Part shown: piece by piece, positions 29,301-37,677 of the stretch
Layout of the letters: each line of letters opens with the position of its first letter
How positions within the stretch are numbered: position 1 is the first letter of the stretch
Assembly: GCF_900142065.1 (NCBI RefSeq)
Contig: NZ_FSRJ01000002.1
Coordinates: 558,001-622,000 of the forward strand
DNA from: Agromyces cerinus subsp. cerinus
GTDB lineage: Bacteria > Actinomycetota > Actinomycetes > Actinomycetales > Microbacteriaceae
Direction: 5' to 3'
Length of the DNA: 64,000 bases
The notes under the pieces: model-generated
What the model was told of the DNA's origin: nothing
Seen by the model: the letters and a program-made list of their open reading frames with translations, nothing else
Databases searched by the model: none
Translations under genes and position numbers: made by a program

Positions 29301-31068
29301 CGCCGCCGTCGGTCGAGACCTCGACTCCCGCGACCACGCCGCCCGTGTCGCTCGCCGTGCCGGTGAGGGTGACCATCGACCCGTTCGCGACCTGGGTCCC
29401 TGTAGCAGGTGAGCTGATCGTCAGGGTCGGGGCGACCGTGTCGGTGCTCCGCGTCGCAGCCACGAGCCCCGACTGCAGGGAGGCCGGGAACGCGCCCATG
29501 TCCGCGAGCAGGTTGACCTCGGCCTGCTGCATCCTGGGGTCGGCGGCGGCGCCGTCTCCGTCGTGCCCCTGGTCGAGTCCCCAGGTCCACTGGATGCTTC
29601 CCGAGGAGAACACCAGCGCCCCGCTCTTCGCGCGGTACAGGGTCACGTGGTGTTCGGTGACACCGGGCGCGACGCGATTGCCGAAGTCCTGGAGGTACTC
29701 CGGAACAGCGCCGGTCGTCGTCGAGAGACGGATCAGGCCCGGTGGCCGCCGACCGTTGTCGATGTCCTCGTCGGACTCGTAGCCCACGGTATGGGCGGCC
29801 AGTTGTGTCGTGCTCCCCGCCGGTTTGGTCGCGAGCACGGTATTGCGCCAGAGCCGTGTCTTCCCCTCCTGGGCGGACACGGTGACGGGCAGATCGGAGT
29901 GGTTCGACATGTACATCGTGCCGAGGAGCTGGTTCTCCGGGAGGTTCCCGCCGTTCGCCGTCGTCGCGAACCGGGGGTCGCGCCAGGTTCCGGTCCACTC
30001 GGGCGAGGGGTCGACCTTCCCGTTGGACCACGTCTCCTTGTAGCTCACGAGCGTGCGATAGGGCGAGGCTGAGGCATCGGCCGAGGGCTCGTACCGGGTG
30101 CGCCAGTACCCGACGTTGCCGCCGAGGAACTGGATGTCGACGCCCGCGTCCCGTGCCGCCTGGATGTTCGCCCGCTGCGCGCCCGACCAGTACTCGTCGT
30201 GCCCGACGGAGAGGAACACTTCGTGCTTCAGCAACGCCGCCCCGTTGCGCGCGGTGTCGACCCCGCTCGCGTAGGTGACGTCGTAGCCGTTCCGTTCGAG
30301 GAACCTGACCATCGCGAATTCGGCCGAGAAGTAGAAGTCGCGGGTCGTCACGCCGTTCCGCGTCGAGAACGGACGGTTGTAGCTCAACTTGTAGGCGCGA
30401 CCGTTCGCCGCGCCCGCGTAGAAGTCCGATCCGCCGTACAGGTTGTACGCGTGCCAGGTCGGGTCGGAGGTCTGGAACATGACGGCGGCGGTGCTCGCTG
30501 AATCGCGCACGATGAACGTGATGTGACTCTGTCCGCCCGTGTCGGCACGGGTGAGCAGCGCGACGTACACGCCTGACACGGCGGTCGACGGCACCGCCCA
30601 TGAGGCGGAGACGCGCCAGTTGCCGCAGTCGTAGAGTTCGGTGCTGACATCCGTGATGCACTGGGGCTGGCTCTGGGGGAGCGTCACCTTCGGTGCGACG
30701 CTGCCGATCTTGCGCGCACCGAGGCCCTGGTACCAGCCCGTGCGGTAGATGTCGATCGTGTAGGCGCGCGCGTTCGTATCGATCTTGAAGTCGACGGTGC
30801 TGCCGACGTTCACGCTGATGTCGGTGGCGAATCCCTGGATCGAGTCATCGCCGGCACCGTCGATCTGCCAGACGGACGGGTCGGTGCCGGGGAGCGCGTT
30901 CTCGCAGGCGATCGGGTTGGCACAGGCGGCCGCGTCGGCGCTCGTCGCGGAGGTGGTGATGCCGAGCGTGGCGGTCAGTCCGACGACGGCCGTGAGGGCG
31001 AGGAGGCGCCGAACGGTCTTCGAACCCGGGTTCGCGCCAGTCTGCTGTTGATCGTGGATTGCATTCAC
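26317..31068 (-). CDS. Very large secreted protein with four DUF4082 modules
   Basis: A 1583-residue exported protein starting at GTG. A twin-Arg-free signal peptide ends near ATSADAAA (about residue 47). Residues of about 60-520 match the N,N-dimethylformamidase beta-subunit-like domain, with LSVGHDEYWSGAQR and a cysteine-containing lid. An Ig-like domain (about 530-640) follows. Then four DUF4082 modules (about 645-790, 900-1040, 1150-1290 and 1400-1583) alternate with Big_5/SbsA-type Ig domains. The repeated signature of each module is GxRFYK, TGTHTGSLW and SGWQ. DUF4082 modules are found on secreted, often glycan-linked proteins. A surface or matrix role is inferred. It is transcribed away from the polysaccharide operon. 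Confidence 0.9.
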   Translation of the reverse strand: MNAIHDQQQTGANPGSKTVRRLLALTAVVGLTATLGITTSATSADAAACANPIACENALPGTDPSVWQIDGAGDDSIQGFATDISVNVGSTVDFKIDTNARAYTIDIYRTGWYQGLGARKIGSVAPKVTLPQSQPQCITDVSTELYDCGNWRVSASWAVPSTAVSGVYVALLTRADTGGQSHITFIVRDSASTAAVMFQTSDPTWHAYNLYGGSDFYAGAANGRAYKLSYNRPFSTRNGVTTRDFYFSAEFAMVRFLERNGYDVTYASGVDTARNGAALLKHEVFLSVGHDEYWSGAQRANIQAARDAGVDIQFLGGNVGYWRTRYEPSADASASPYRTLVSYKETWSNGKVDPSPEWTGTWRDPRFATTANGGNLPENQLLGTMYMSNHSDLPVTVSAQEGKTRLWRNTVLATKPAGSTTQLAAHTVGYESDEDIDNGRRPPGLIRLSTTTGAVPEYLQDFGNRVAPGVTEHHVTLYRAKSGALVFSSGSIQWTWGLDQGHDGDGAAADPRMQQAEVNLLADMGAFPASLQSGLVAATRSTDTVAPTLTISSPATGTQVANGSMVTLTGTASDTGGVVAGVEVSTDGGASWHPATGLTNWSYSFALHGMGEVSVLARAIDDSANFPAAGTEVKLRVTGPYSAFGAETPVVPDAGDGSPVELGLRFTPMVGGFVQGVRFYKSRANTGTHTGSLWAPNGTLLATGTFTGESAEGWQVLRFATPVEVSAGTTYTASYWAPNGHYAAVPHAFTASGLERDPFLLPGGLGGQPAGVFGIQGWMPAESWDASNYYVDVLFDTNDTSPVTAVSRWPLPGSSSVATNTTISATLSKPVTSYEVRVVDELGSVVAGATVYDAATRTLTFTPTNRLAGFVNYTVQVTATTATGLPLGAGATWTFRTAKPDPVPGACPCGLFTDSTVPGVLDNPEQVSLVLGTAFKTAVNGKVTGVSFYKGAANTGTHTGSLWTASGTLLATGTFTAETTSGWQTLTFATPVAVTAGTEYIAAYRAPAGHYSTTIGALASPLSVGPLSTTAGAGAYSYGGDFPSSRSTSSYLVDVVFDPAPTALAVVSTTPAENATDVTVGSTISVAFNAKIADGYSLTASAAGTSITGTTTLSADRKLLTFDPAADFAPGATVTVSLKNVTAFDGPGSLADRTWSFQVTAPVPPDVFRLFSDRTPEVPAANDPSSVELGVAFTSTTNGEATGIRFYKGAGNTGTHTGSLWDAATGQRLATVTFAAESSSGWQQASFATPVAIQPGREYVASYLAPNGNYAYTSNDFAVAQVKGPLTAVAELNGRYRYGAGAEIPAFSWNRTNYFVDVVFRDLPDPPKPAVLVSSVPASGAALVDPLTVVRAVLGGDLLGGTPQIALSGPGGAVPGVSAWDAGASTVRFTPTSPLPASTKFTATVTVAGGTGNGSVGGGTWSFTTASAVTGPVFFAGQTPSNTSWDDATTVQLGVRFTTSAPVRVSAIRFYKAPGDAATHQVFLWGANTVTPLATATSTTETASGWQTVQFPTSVVLEPGVEYRATYLTTRGRYAADLNALAASVVRGSLATLPNGGVYTYAGTNYPGQITAHNLWADIVVSG

Positions 31069-31100
31069 GGTTGGGTATCCTCACCCTGGTGGCTCACGCC

Positions 31101-31112
31101 GCCCGTACGGGC
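31101..31112. promoter_or_regulatory. 12-bp perfect palindrome upstream of the DUF4082 gene
   Basis: GCCCGTACGGGC lies 33 bp upstream of the minus-strand GTG start. It looks like a shortened form of the C-tract/G-tract element (CCC-N4-GGG). The nearest -10-like hexamer on the minus strand, TACCCA from 31077, is 27 nt away, so it fits the common spacing only loosely. Confidence 0.4.
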
Positions 31113-31211
31113 AGCGGCCCTCGGTTCCACACCTACCGCAGATCGCCGTTCGGCGCTCCCCCCACTTCAGAGGCCACGGCCCGATTCGACGGGGCGCTGC
31201 CCGGTCTGTCG

Positions 31212-31256
31212 CCCCCGCACTGGGGGATTGTCGGCCATAGGGCCGTATGCGACTCT
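31212..31256 (+). promoter_or_regulatory. C-tract/G-tract promoter element, site 2 (main operon)
   Basis: CCCCC-GCACT-GGGGG (31212-31226) is followed 29 nt after its first G by GACTCT (31251-31256), a weaker -10 match than at other sites; TATGCG (31246-31251) is an alternative. Transcription would begin near 31263 and leave a leader of about 105 nt before the gene at 31368. Confidence 0.5.
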
Positions 31257-31278
31257 CGGAGAGCAACCGCGTCGCCGT

Positions 31279-31345
31279 GGTGCATCGGCACCCCTCCGAC
31301 GCGGTGCACCAGTGAGAACCCGAACCCCGAATGGTGCGGTGCATC
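31279..31345 (+). repeat. Three GGTGCAYC repeats in the main operon leader
   Basis: GGTGCATC (31279-31286), GGTGCACC (31303-31310) and GGTGCATC (31338-31345) are direct repeats in the region between the promoter and AAGGAGG of the first gene. The first two also pair in part (GGTGCA with TGCACC). They may be regulator sites or leader structure. The rest of 31069-31367 holds nothing that looks coding. Confidence 0.4.
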
Positions 31346-31367
31346 CGCCCTGCAAGGAGGACACTCC

Positions 31368-32465
31368 ATGTCCTACCCGCTGACGGTCGCTGTGGTCGGA
31401 GCCGGCTACTGGGGGCCGAACCTGGCTCGCAACTTCAACCTGAGCCTCGACTGGCGCCTGGCCGCAATCTGCGATCTCGACGTCGACCGCGCGGCCGCGC
31501 TCGCGTCGCAGTTCCGGGATGTGCGCGGAACGAGCGACCTCGAGGAGCTGCTCGCAGACCCCGAGATCGATGCGATCGCGATCGCGACGCCCGCCAGGAC
31601 GCATTTCGCGATCGCGACGGCCGCGATGCGGGCGGGCAAGCACGTGGTCGTCGAGAAGCCGATCGCCGACAGCAGCGAGAAGGCGGTCGAGATGATCCGC
31701 GCCGCCGGCGAGGCCGAAGTCGTGCTCATGACCGACCACACCTACTGCTACGCCCCCGCCGTCCTCAAGATCCGCGAACTGATCCGGGCGGGCGAGCTCG
31801 GCGAGATCCTCTTCGTCGACTCGGTTCGCATCAACCTCGGTCTGATCCAACCCGACGTCGACGTGTTCTGGGATCTCGCGCCGCACGACCTGTCGATCAT
31901 CGACTTCATCCTCCCGGGCGGGTTGCACCCGATGTCGGTGGCTGCGCACGGTGCCGACCCTCTCAAGGCGGGCAAGAGCTGCATCGGCTACCTCTCGCTG
32001 CCGCTCGAAGGCGGCGCGGTCGCGCACGTCCACGTCAACTGGCTGAGCCCGACGAAGATCAGGCAGATGATCATCGGCGGCGCGAAGCGCACGCTCGTCT
32101 GGGACGATCTCAATCCCCAGCAGCGGGTGAGCGTCTTCGACCGGGGCGTCGATCTCGGCCAGCAGGCGATCGACGAGGCCGATCGGAGCGCCGTGACCAT
32201 CTCGTACCGACTCGGCGACACGTGGTCCCCGGCGCTCCAGGAACGCGAGGCGCTCGCCTCGATGGTGTCGGAGTTCGCGGAGTCGATTCGCGAACGGCGC
32301 ACCGCGCGCACCGACGGCGGTTCGGGGCTCAGGGTGCTGCGTGTGCTCGAGGCGGCATCCGAGAGTCTCGGCGGCGGGGGCAAGGTCGTCGCCCTTGCGG
32401 ACCCGACGGCGCCGACGGCACTCGACGGAGCGCGTTCGGTTCAGCTTGCGGGAGAACCGGCATGA
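31368..32465 (+). CDS. Gfo/Idh/MocA oxidoreductase, WbpB/WlbA-like
   Basis: A 365-residue NAD-dependent dehydrogenase. The Rossmann motif VAVVGAGYWGPNLARN (residues 5-20) is followed by the EKP motif (VVVEKPIADS) and a C-terminal dimer domain with DLAPHDLSIIDF. This form is common in amino-sugar clusters. Relatives WbpB and WlbA oxidise C3 of UDP-GlcNAcA before transamination and are known to recycle NAD with 2-oxoglutarate. The ATG at 31368 is preceded by AAGGAGG. It opens the 12-gene polysaccharide operon. The exact sugar is not provable from sequence. Confidence 0.87.
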   Translation: MSYPLTVAVVGAGYWGPNLARNFNLSLDWRLAAICDLDVDRAAALASQFRDVRGTSDLEELLADPEIDAIAIATPARTHFAIATAAMRAGKHVVVEKPIADSSEKAVEMIRAAGEAEVVLMTDHTYCYAPAVLKIRELIRAGELGEILFVDSVRINLGLIQPDVDVFWDLAPHDLSIIDFILPGGLHPMSVAAHGADPLKAGKSCIGYLSLPLEGGAVAHVHVNWLSPTKIRQMIIGGAKRTLVWDDLNPQQRVSVFDRGVDLGQQAIDEADRSAVTISYRLGDTWSPALQEREALASMVSEFAESIRERRTARTDGGSGLRVLRVLEAASESLGGGGKVVALADPTAPTALDGARSVQLAGEPA

Positions 32466-33457
32466 CGCAGTTGCAGGGGGCGACCGTACTCGTCACGGGC
32501 GGTGCCGGCACGATCGGGTCGACGCTCGTCGACCAGCTGCTCGATGCCGGCGTCGAACGCATCGAGATCCTCGACAACCTCGTGCGCGGTCGTCTCGAGA
32601 ACATCGCGCCGGCGCTCGCGTCCGAGCGCGTGACCCTCGTCGACGGAGACATCCGGAATCGGGACCTGGTGCACGACCTCACGCGGGGCAAGGATCTCGT
32701 CTTCCACCAGGCGGCGATCAGGATCACGCAGTGCGCGGAGGAACCGCGTCTCGCGCTCGAGGTGCTGGTCGACGGCACCTTCAACGTGCTCGAGGCCGCA
32801 GCCGAGCATCGGGTCGCCAAGCTCGTGTCGGCGTCGAGCGCGTCGGTCTACGGGATGGCCGAGGAGTTCCCGACCGGTGAGCGCCACCACCACCACAACA
32901 ACGACACCTTCTACGGTGCCGCGAAGTCGTTCAACGAGGGCATGCTCCGGAGCTTCCACGCGATGTACGGCCTCGATCACGTGATGCTCCGATACTTCAA
33001 CGTCTACGGGCCGCGGATGGACGTGCACGGTCTCTACACCGAGGTGCTCGTGCGCTGGATGGAGCGGATCGCCGACGGGAAGCCGCCACTCGTCTTCGGC
33101 GACGGACTGCAGACGATGGACTTCGTGTTCACCCGCGACGTCGCGCGGGCGAACGTGCTGGCCGCCGCGAGCGACGTCCGCGAGGGCGTCTACAACGTCG
33201 CGAGCGGCCGCGAGACGAGCCTGCTCGAGCTCGCGCAGGCACTGCTGCGCGTGATGGGTTCCGATCTCGCGGTCGAGCACGGACCCGACCGCGCAGTGAA
33301 CGGTGTCGTGCGGCGGCTCGCCGACACCTCGGCGGCGAGCCGAGACCTCGGCTTCGTCGCGGAGGTCGGGCTGGAGCAGGGGCTCGCCGAGCTCGTCGAG
33401 TGGTGGCGACCGCAGCGTGAGGCGATCGCCGCTGGGAGGACGACGGCGATCGCATGA
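32462..33457 (+). CDS. NAD-dependent sugar epimerase/dehydratase (extended SDR)
   Basis: A 331-residue extended short-chain dehydrogenase. The NAD motif is VLVTGGAGTIGSTLV, the serine site is VSASSASVYG and the catalytic pair is Tyr151/Lys155 (FYGAAKSF). MLRYFNVYGPRM and DFVFTRDVARANV are typical of UDP-glucose/UDP-GlcNAc 4-epimerases. A natural run of four His residues (ERHHHHNNDTF) precedes the active-site Tyr. It starts 4 bp before the preceding stop. It could be a 4-epimerase or a 4,6-dehydratase; epimerase is more likely from the GalE-like motifs. Confidence 0.87.
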   Translation: MTQLQGATVLVTGGAGTIGSTLVDQLLDAGVERIEILDNLVRGRLENIAPALASERVTLVDGDIRNRDLVHDLTRGKDLVFHQAAIRITQCAEEPRLALEVLVDGTFNVLEAAAEHRVAKLVSASSASVYGMAEEFPTGERHHHHNNDTFYGAAKSFNEGMLRSFHAMYGLDHVMLRYFNVYGPRMDVHGLYTEVLVRWMERIADGKPPLVFGDGLQTMDFVFTRDVARANVLAAASDVREGVYNVASGRETSLLELAQALLRVMGSDLAVEHGPDRAVNGVVRRLADTSAASRDLGFVAEVGLEQGLAELVEWWRPQREAIAAGRTTAIA

Positions 33458-34614
33458 ACACCGGAGCACCCGCGCGGATCAATGTGATGAAGCCGTGGCT
33501 CGGCGCCGAGGAGGCGGCGGCGCTCGCCGAGGTCATCGAGTCGGGCTGGGTCGCCCAGGGTCCGCGGGTCGCCGAGTTCGAGCACGGCTTCGCGACCGCG
33601 ATGCAGGCGCCCGAGGCCGTCGCGACCTCGAGCTGCACGACCGCGTTGCACCTTGCGCTCGTGGTCGCCGGCGTCGTCGCCGGAGACGACGTCGTGGTCC
33701 CGTCCTTCTCGTTCATCGCCACCGCGAACGCGCCGACGTACGTGGGCGCGCGCCCCGTCTTCGCCGATGTCGACGCCGAGACGGGGGATCTCACCGCGGA
33801 GACCGTCGCGGCCGCCCTGACGCCGGAGACGGCCGCGGTGATCGTCGTCGATCAGGGCGGTGTCCCGGTCGATCTCGCCCCGATCAGGGCGCTGTGCGAT
33901 CCGCTCGGCATCGTGGTGATCGAGGATGCCGCCTGCGGCGCCGGGTCGACGTACCGCGGTCGACCGGTCGGGGCCGGCGCCGAGATCTCCGCATGGTCGT
34001 TCCACCCGCGGAAGATCCTCACGACCGGGGAAGGCGGCATGATCACCACGAGTCGTGCCGACTGGGCCGAGCGTGCCCGCAGGCTCCGCGAGCACGCGAT
34101 GAGCGTCTCGGCGGCCGAGCGGCACGCGAGTCTCGTCTCGCCGCCCGAGGAGTACGGCGAGATCGGCTTCAACTACCGCATGACCGACCTGCAGGCCGCC
34201 GTGGGGCTCGTACAGCTCGGCAGGCTCGCCGAGGTCGTCGAGCGACGGCGCGAGCTCGCGGGGCGCTACCGCTCGGCGCTCGCCGACGCTTCGGGCGTGC
34301 GGCTCGTCGGCGACCCCGCCTGGGGAACGAGCAACTTCCAGTCGCTCTGGCTCGAGGTGCTGCCCGAGTACCCGATCGACCGGGAGGGTCTGCTGGTCGC
34401 GCTCGCCGAGGCGGGCGTCTCCGCACGGCGCGGCATCATGGCCGCGCACCGACAGCCCGCGTACGCCGACCGCGACACCGGCGCTGCGGCGCTGCCCGTG
34501 ACCGAACGCCTCGCCGACGCCACGATCGTCCTCCCGCTCTTCCACCAGATGACCGACGACGAACTCGACCGCGTCACGGCCGTCGTGCTCGAGGCCGGGC
34601 GCTTCCGACCGTGA
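33454..34614 (+). CDS. DegT/DnrJ/EryC1 sugar aminotransferase 1
   Basis: A 386-residue PLP-dependent aminotransferase acting on keto-sugar nucleotides. The PLP lysine is Lys187 in AWSFHPRKILTTGEGGM, and the substrate-side sequences VVPSFSFIATANAPTYVGAR and VIEDAACGAGS fit the family. Together with the following PglD/NeuD-like acyltransferase it resembles the PglE-PglD pair that builds a 4-acetamido sugar. The start overlaps the previous stop by 4 bp. Confidence 0.9.
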   Translation: MNTGAPARINVMKPWLGAEEAAALAEVIESGWVAQGPRVAEFEHGFATAMQAPEAVATSSCTTALHLALVVAGVVAGDDVVVPSFSFIATANAPTYVGARPVFADVDAETGDLTAETVAAALTPETAAVIVVDQGGVPVDLAPIRALCDPLGIVVIEDAACGAGSTYRGRPVGAGAEISAWSFHPRKILTTGEGGMITTSRADWAERARRLREHAMSVSAAERHASLVSPPEEYGEIGFNYRMTDLQAAVGLVQLGRLAEVVERRRELAGRYRSALADASGVRLVGDPAWGTSNFQSLWLEVLPEYPIDREGLLVALAEAGVSARRGIMAAHRQPAYADRDTGAAALPVTERLADATIVLPLFHQMTDDELDRVTAVVLEAGRFRP

Positions 34615-35246
34615 AGGGTCTGGTGCTCGTCGGGTCGAGCGGCCTCTCCCGTGAGGTCGTGCCCGTGCTGCGCGAGGCCGGACGCGACATCGTCGGCGTG
34701 CTCGACGACCGGCACGCCGGGCTTCCTCGCACGGTCGGCGGCGTGCCCGTGCTCGGCGGTGTCGAGGACGTCGTGGGCCATCCCGATGCCGACGTGCTCG
34801 TCTGCGTCGGCTCGGGGCTCGTGCGCGCGGCGATCGTCGAGCGGATGTCGCGCGCCGGAGTGGATCCCTCGCGCTACGTCACCCTGATCGACCCGTCGGT
34901 GCGCAATCCCGGCGGCTGCGCGATCGGCGCGGGGTCCATCCTGCTCGCGAACGTGGTCATCACCGCCGACGCGGTGCTCGGCGGGCACGTCGTGGCGATG
35001 CCCGGGGTCACCGTCACCCACGACTGCCGCGTCGACGATTTCGCGACCCTGGCATCCGGCGTGTCGCTCGGGGGCGGTGTCCGCATCGGTCGCGGAGCGT
35101 ACCTCGGGATGAACGCGTCGGTGCTGCCGGGCTGTGCCGTGGGTTCGGGTGCGACCGTCGGCATGGGCGCGGTCGTGCTCGCCGACGTGCCGGACGACGA
35201 GACCTGGGCCGGCGTGCCGGCGCGACGGCTGGGAGGGTCGGCATGA
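34611..35246 (+). CDS. PglD/NeuD-type sugar O/N-acyltransferase
   Basis: A 211-residue left-handed beta-helix acyltransferase. It starts at GTG 34611, with GTGA overlapping the previous stop. The N-terminal Rossmann-like domain (GLVLVGSSGLSREVVPVL) binds the nucleotide sugar. Hexapeptide repeats (about 100-205) include VTVTHDC, whose His corresponds to the catalytic base in PglD. It probably transfers an acetyl group to the amino sugar made by the adjacent aminotransferase. Confidence 0.87.
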   Translation: MKGLVLVGSSGLSREVVPVLREAGRDIVGVLDDRHAGLPRTVGGVPVLGGVEDVVGHPDADVLVCVGSGLVRAAIVERMSRAGVDPSRYVTLIDPSVRNPGGCAIGAGSILLANVVITADAVLGGHVVAMPGVTVTHDCRVDDFATLASGVSLGGGVRIGRGAYLGMNASVLPGCAVGSGATVGMGAVVLADVPDDETWAGVPARRLGGSA

Positions 35247-36391
35247 GCAGCATCCCGACGACGAGGGTGCCGTTCCTCGACCTCGCGGCGCAGCAGGCCG
35301 AGGTCGCCGATGAGGTGCTGCCCGTGTGGCGTGCGCAATTCGAGTCCGCGTCGTTCATCGGAGGTCCCGAGGTCGCCGCGTTCGAGCGCGACTACGCCGC
35401 GTACATCGGCGTCGAGCACTGCATCGGCGTCGGCAACGGCACGGACGCGGTCGAGCTGGCGCTGCGCGCCGTCGGCGTCGGGCGGGGTGACGAGGTGATC
35501 ATTCCCGTCAACACGTTCATCGCCACGGCCGAGGCGGCGACGCGCATCGGTGCGACGCCGGTGTTCGTCGACGTCGACGACGAGCACCTGCTCATCGACC
35601 CGTCCGCCGTGGAGGCTGCGATCACCCCGCGTACGCGTGCGATCGTTCCCGTGCACCTGTACGGGCAGACCGCGCCCGTCGAGGATCTCCAGCCCATCGC
35701 CGAGCGCCACGGCCTCGCCATCGTCGAGGACGCTGCGCAATCGCAGGGCGCCTCGTCGGCATTCGGACGCGCCGGCGCGCTCGGGCGGGTCGCGGCGACG
35801 AGCTTCTATCCGGGCAAGAACCTCGGTGCCGGGGGCGACGCCGGCGCCGTGCTGACGGACGACCCGGTCGTGGCGGACTTCGTGCGCAACTTCGCAGCCC
35901 ACGGCAGCCTGGTGAAGTACGTTCACGACCGCGCGGGGGCGAACTCGCGCCTCGACGCGGTTCAGGCGCCGTTGTTGCGCGCGAAGCTGCGCCGTCTCGA
36001 CGACTGGAATGCGGCGCGCCGCACCGCCGCGGCCCGATACGGCGAACTGCTCGCCGACGTGTCGGGTGTGCGTGCGCCGGTGGTCCGACCGGGAAACGAC
36101 GATGTCTGGCACCTCTACGTCGTGAGGGTCGACGAACGGGACCGCGTCTTCGCCGAGCTCGGCGCCTCAGGCGTCGGGTTCGCGATCCACTACCCCGCGC
36201 CATTGCACCTCACGGCCGCATACGCCGAACTCGGGTACCGCGAGGGCGAGTTCCCGGTGGCGGAGGCGGCTGCAGCTCGGATCCTCTCGCTGCCGATGTT
36301 CCCGCACCTCACTGCAGGGCAGCAGGAGATCGTGGTCGATGCGCTGAGCCGGGTCGTCGCACCCGGTCCCGCGATGGTCCGACGGCCATGA
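35243..36391 (+). CDS. DegT/DnrJ/EryC1 sugar aminotransferase 2, WbpE/FdtB-like
   Basis: A 382-residue PLP aminotransferase clearly different from the first one. The PLP lysine is Lys192 in TSFYPGKNLGAGGDAGA, and VEDAAQSQGA and YGQTAPVEDL are the family signature of 3-keto-sugar aminotransferases such as WbpE, WlbC and FdtB. With the dehydrogenase at 31368 and the WbpD-like acetyltransferase at 56387 it could complete a UDP-2,3-diacetamido-uronic-acid pathway. It has 4-bp overlaps at both ends. Confidence 0.9.
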   Translation: MSSIPTTRVPFLDLAAQQAEVADEVLPVWRAQFESASFIGGPEVAAFERDYAAYIGVEHCIGVGNGTDAVELALRAVGVGRGDEVIIPVNTFIATAEAATRIGATPVFVDVDDEHLLIDPSAVEAAITPRTRAIVPVHLYGQTAPVEDLQPIAERHGLAIVEDAAQSQGASSAFGRAGALGRVAATSFYPGKNLGAGGDAGAVLTDDPVVADFVRNFAAHGSLVKYVHDRAGANSRLDAVQAPLLRAKLRRLDDWNAARRTAAARYGELLADVSGVRAPVVRPGNDDVWHLYVVRVDERDRVFAELGASGVGFAIHYPAPLHLTAAYAELGYREGEFPVAEAAAARILSLPMFPHLTAGQQEIVVDALSRVVAPGPAMVRRP

Positions 36392-37677
36392 ACGCGCGTC
36401 CCCGCGTCCTCGTGCAGCTCGACAATCTCGAGCTCGGCGGGGCGCAGATCAACGCGGTCCAGCTGTCCGCCGCAGTGTCGGTGCACGGCTTCGACAGCCT
36501 CCTCATCGGCCCGGAGGACACCCTCCCCGTCGAAGGGCCGTCTCTGCTGGACATCGCACGGGACTACGGGGTGCAGCTCGAGGTGTATCGGCGACCGGCG
36601 CCGCTGATGGCCCACGCGCGCACGATCTCGAGGCTCGCCGACCGCTGGGAGGCCGACCTCGTGCACGCGTTCAGCTCCTCGGAGCGGGCCGCGTACTGGG
36701 GCGCGGGGCTGTTCGGGCGGCGCGCGCTGGTCCGTACGATCTACGAGAACTCGTACGACCCGAGGACGCATCCCTCCGTGCCGGTGGTGATCGGTACCGG
36801 CTATCTGCGGGACCAGTTGGCGGACCGCCCGGGCGGTGCGATCCTCATCAGCCCTCCGGTCGACACGTCGCGGGATGCATCCGGAGTCACCGATCGCGAA
36901 TCGTTCCGACGCAGGCTGGGCGTGGCCGGCGACGCGGTCGTGCTGGTCATCGTCAGCCGAGTCGCCACGGAGCTGAAGGGCCGGGGGATCGAGGACGCGA
37001 TCTGCGCGGTCGAATCCGCGAACGACCCTCGGATCCACCTGATCGTGGTAGGCACCGGTGATGCCGAGGAGCGGTTGCGCGGTCGGGCCGCAGCGGTCAA
37101 TGCGCGGCTCGGACGGTCCGCGATCGTGTTCTTCGGGCCGATGTCGGACCCCCGGCCCGTGTACGACGCAGCCGACGTCGTACTCGGAATGGGCAGCTCC
37201 GCTGCACGGGGGCTCGCCTTCGGCAAGCCGCTCATCGTGCTGGGCGAGCGCGGCTGGAGTGCGATCTTCCGTCCGCCCGACACCGAAGCCATCCTGCACA
37301 ACAACTTCTGGAGTCCGCAGAGCGTGACCGACGGGGCCGGCATGCTCCTGGGGCACATCCGCGAACTCGTCGACCACCCAGCTGACCGCGTCGCGCTCGG
37401 ACGAACGGCACGGCAGTTCGCAGAGGAGCACTTCGGACTGCCGACGATGGCGCTCCGCCTGGCGGGCGTCTACGAAGGCGCGTTGGAGTCGAGGTCGGCC
37501 TCGGCGTGGCTGGGGGACCTGCGCATGGAGGCTCGGATACTCGCCGCGAAGGCGGAGCGGACGGCCGGTCGGATGAGCGGCGGCCGGTTCTCGGGCGGGC
37601 GGGCCTCGGCATCCCTCGCGTGGAACCGGCACGGTCCGGACGGGACGCTGCAGATGGTGGAGCGGACCACGCGATGA
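36388..37677 (+). CDS. Glycosyltransferase, GT4-like
   Basis: A 429-residue GT-B fold protein. The N-terminal half begins PRVLVQLDNLELGGAQINAV, the acceptor-side signature of GT4 enzymes. The C-terminal half has LVIVSRVATELKGRGIEDAI and a nucleotide-sugar region with VLGMGSSAARGLAFGKPLIV, where the usual E-x7-E is degenerate. It probably adds one sugar to the lipid-linked repeat unit at the inner face of the membrane. Specificity is unknown. It overlaps both neighbours by 4 bp. Confidence 0.85.
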   Translation: MNARPRVLVQLDNLELGGAQINAVQLSAAVSVHGFDSLLIGPEDTLPVEGPSLLDIARDYGVQLEVYRRPAPLMAHARTISRLADRWEADLVHAFSSSERAAYWGAGLFGRRALVRTIYENSYDPRTHPSVPVVIGTGYLRDQLADRPGGAILISPPVDTSRDASGVTDRESFRRRLGVAGDAVVLVIVSRVATELKGRGIEDAICAVESANDPRIHLIVVGTGDAEERLRGRAAAVNARLGRSAIVFFGPMSDPRPVYDAADVVLGMGSSAARGLAFGKPLIVLGERGWSAIFRPPDTEAILHNNFWSPQSVTDGAGMLLGHIRELVDHPADRVALGRTARQFAEEHFGLPTMALRLAGVYEGALESRSASAWLGDLRMEARILAAKAERTAGRMSGGRFSGGRASASLAWNRHGPDGTLQMVERTTR

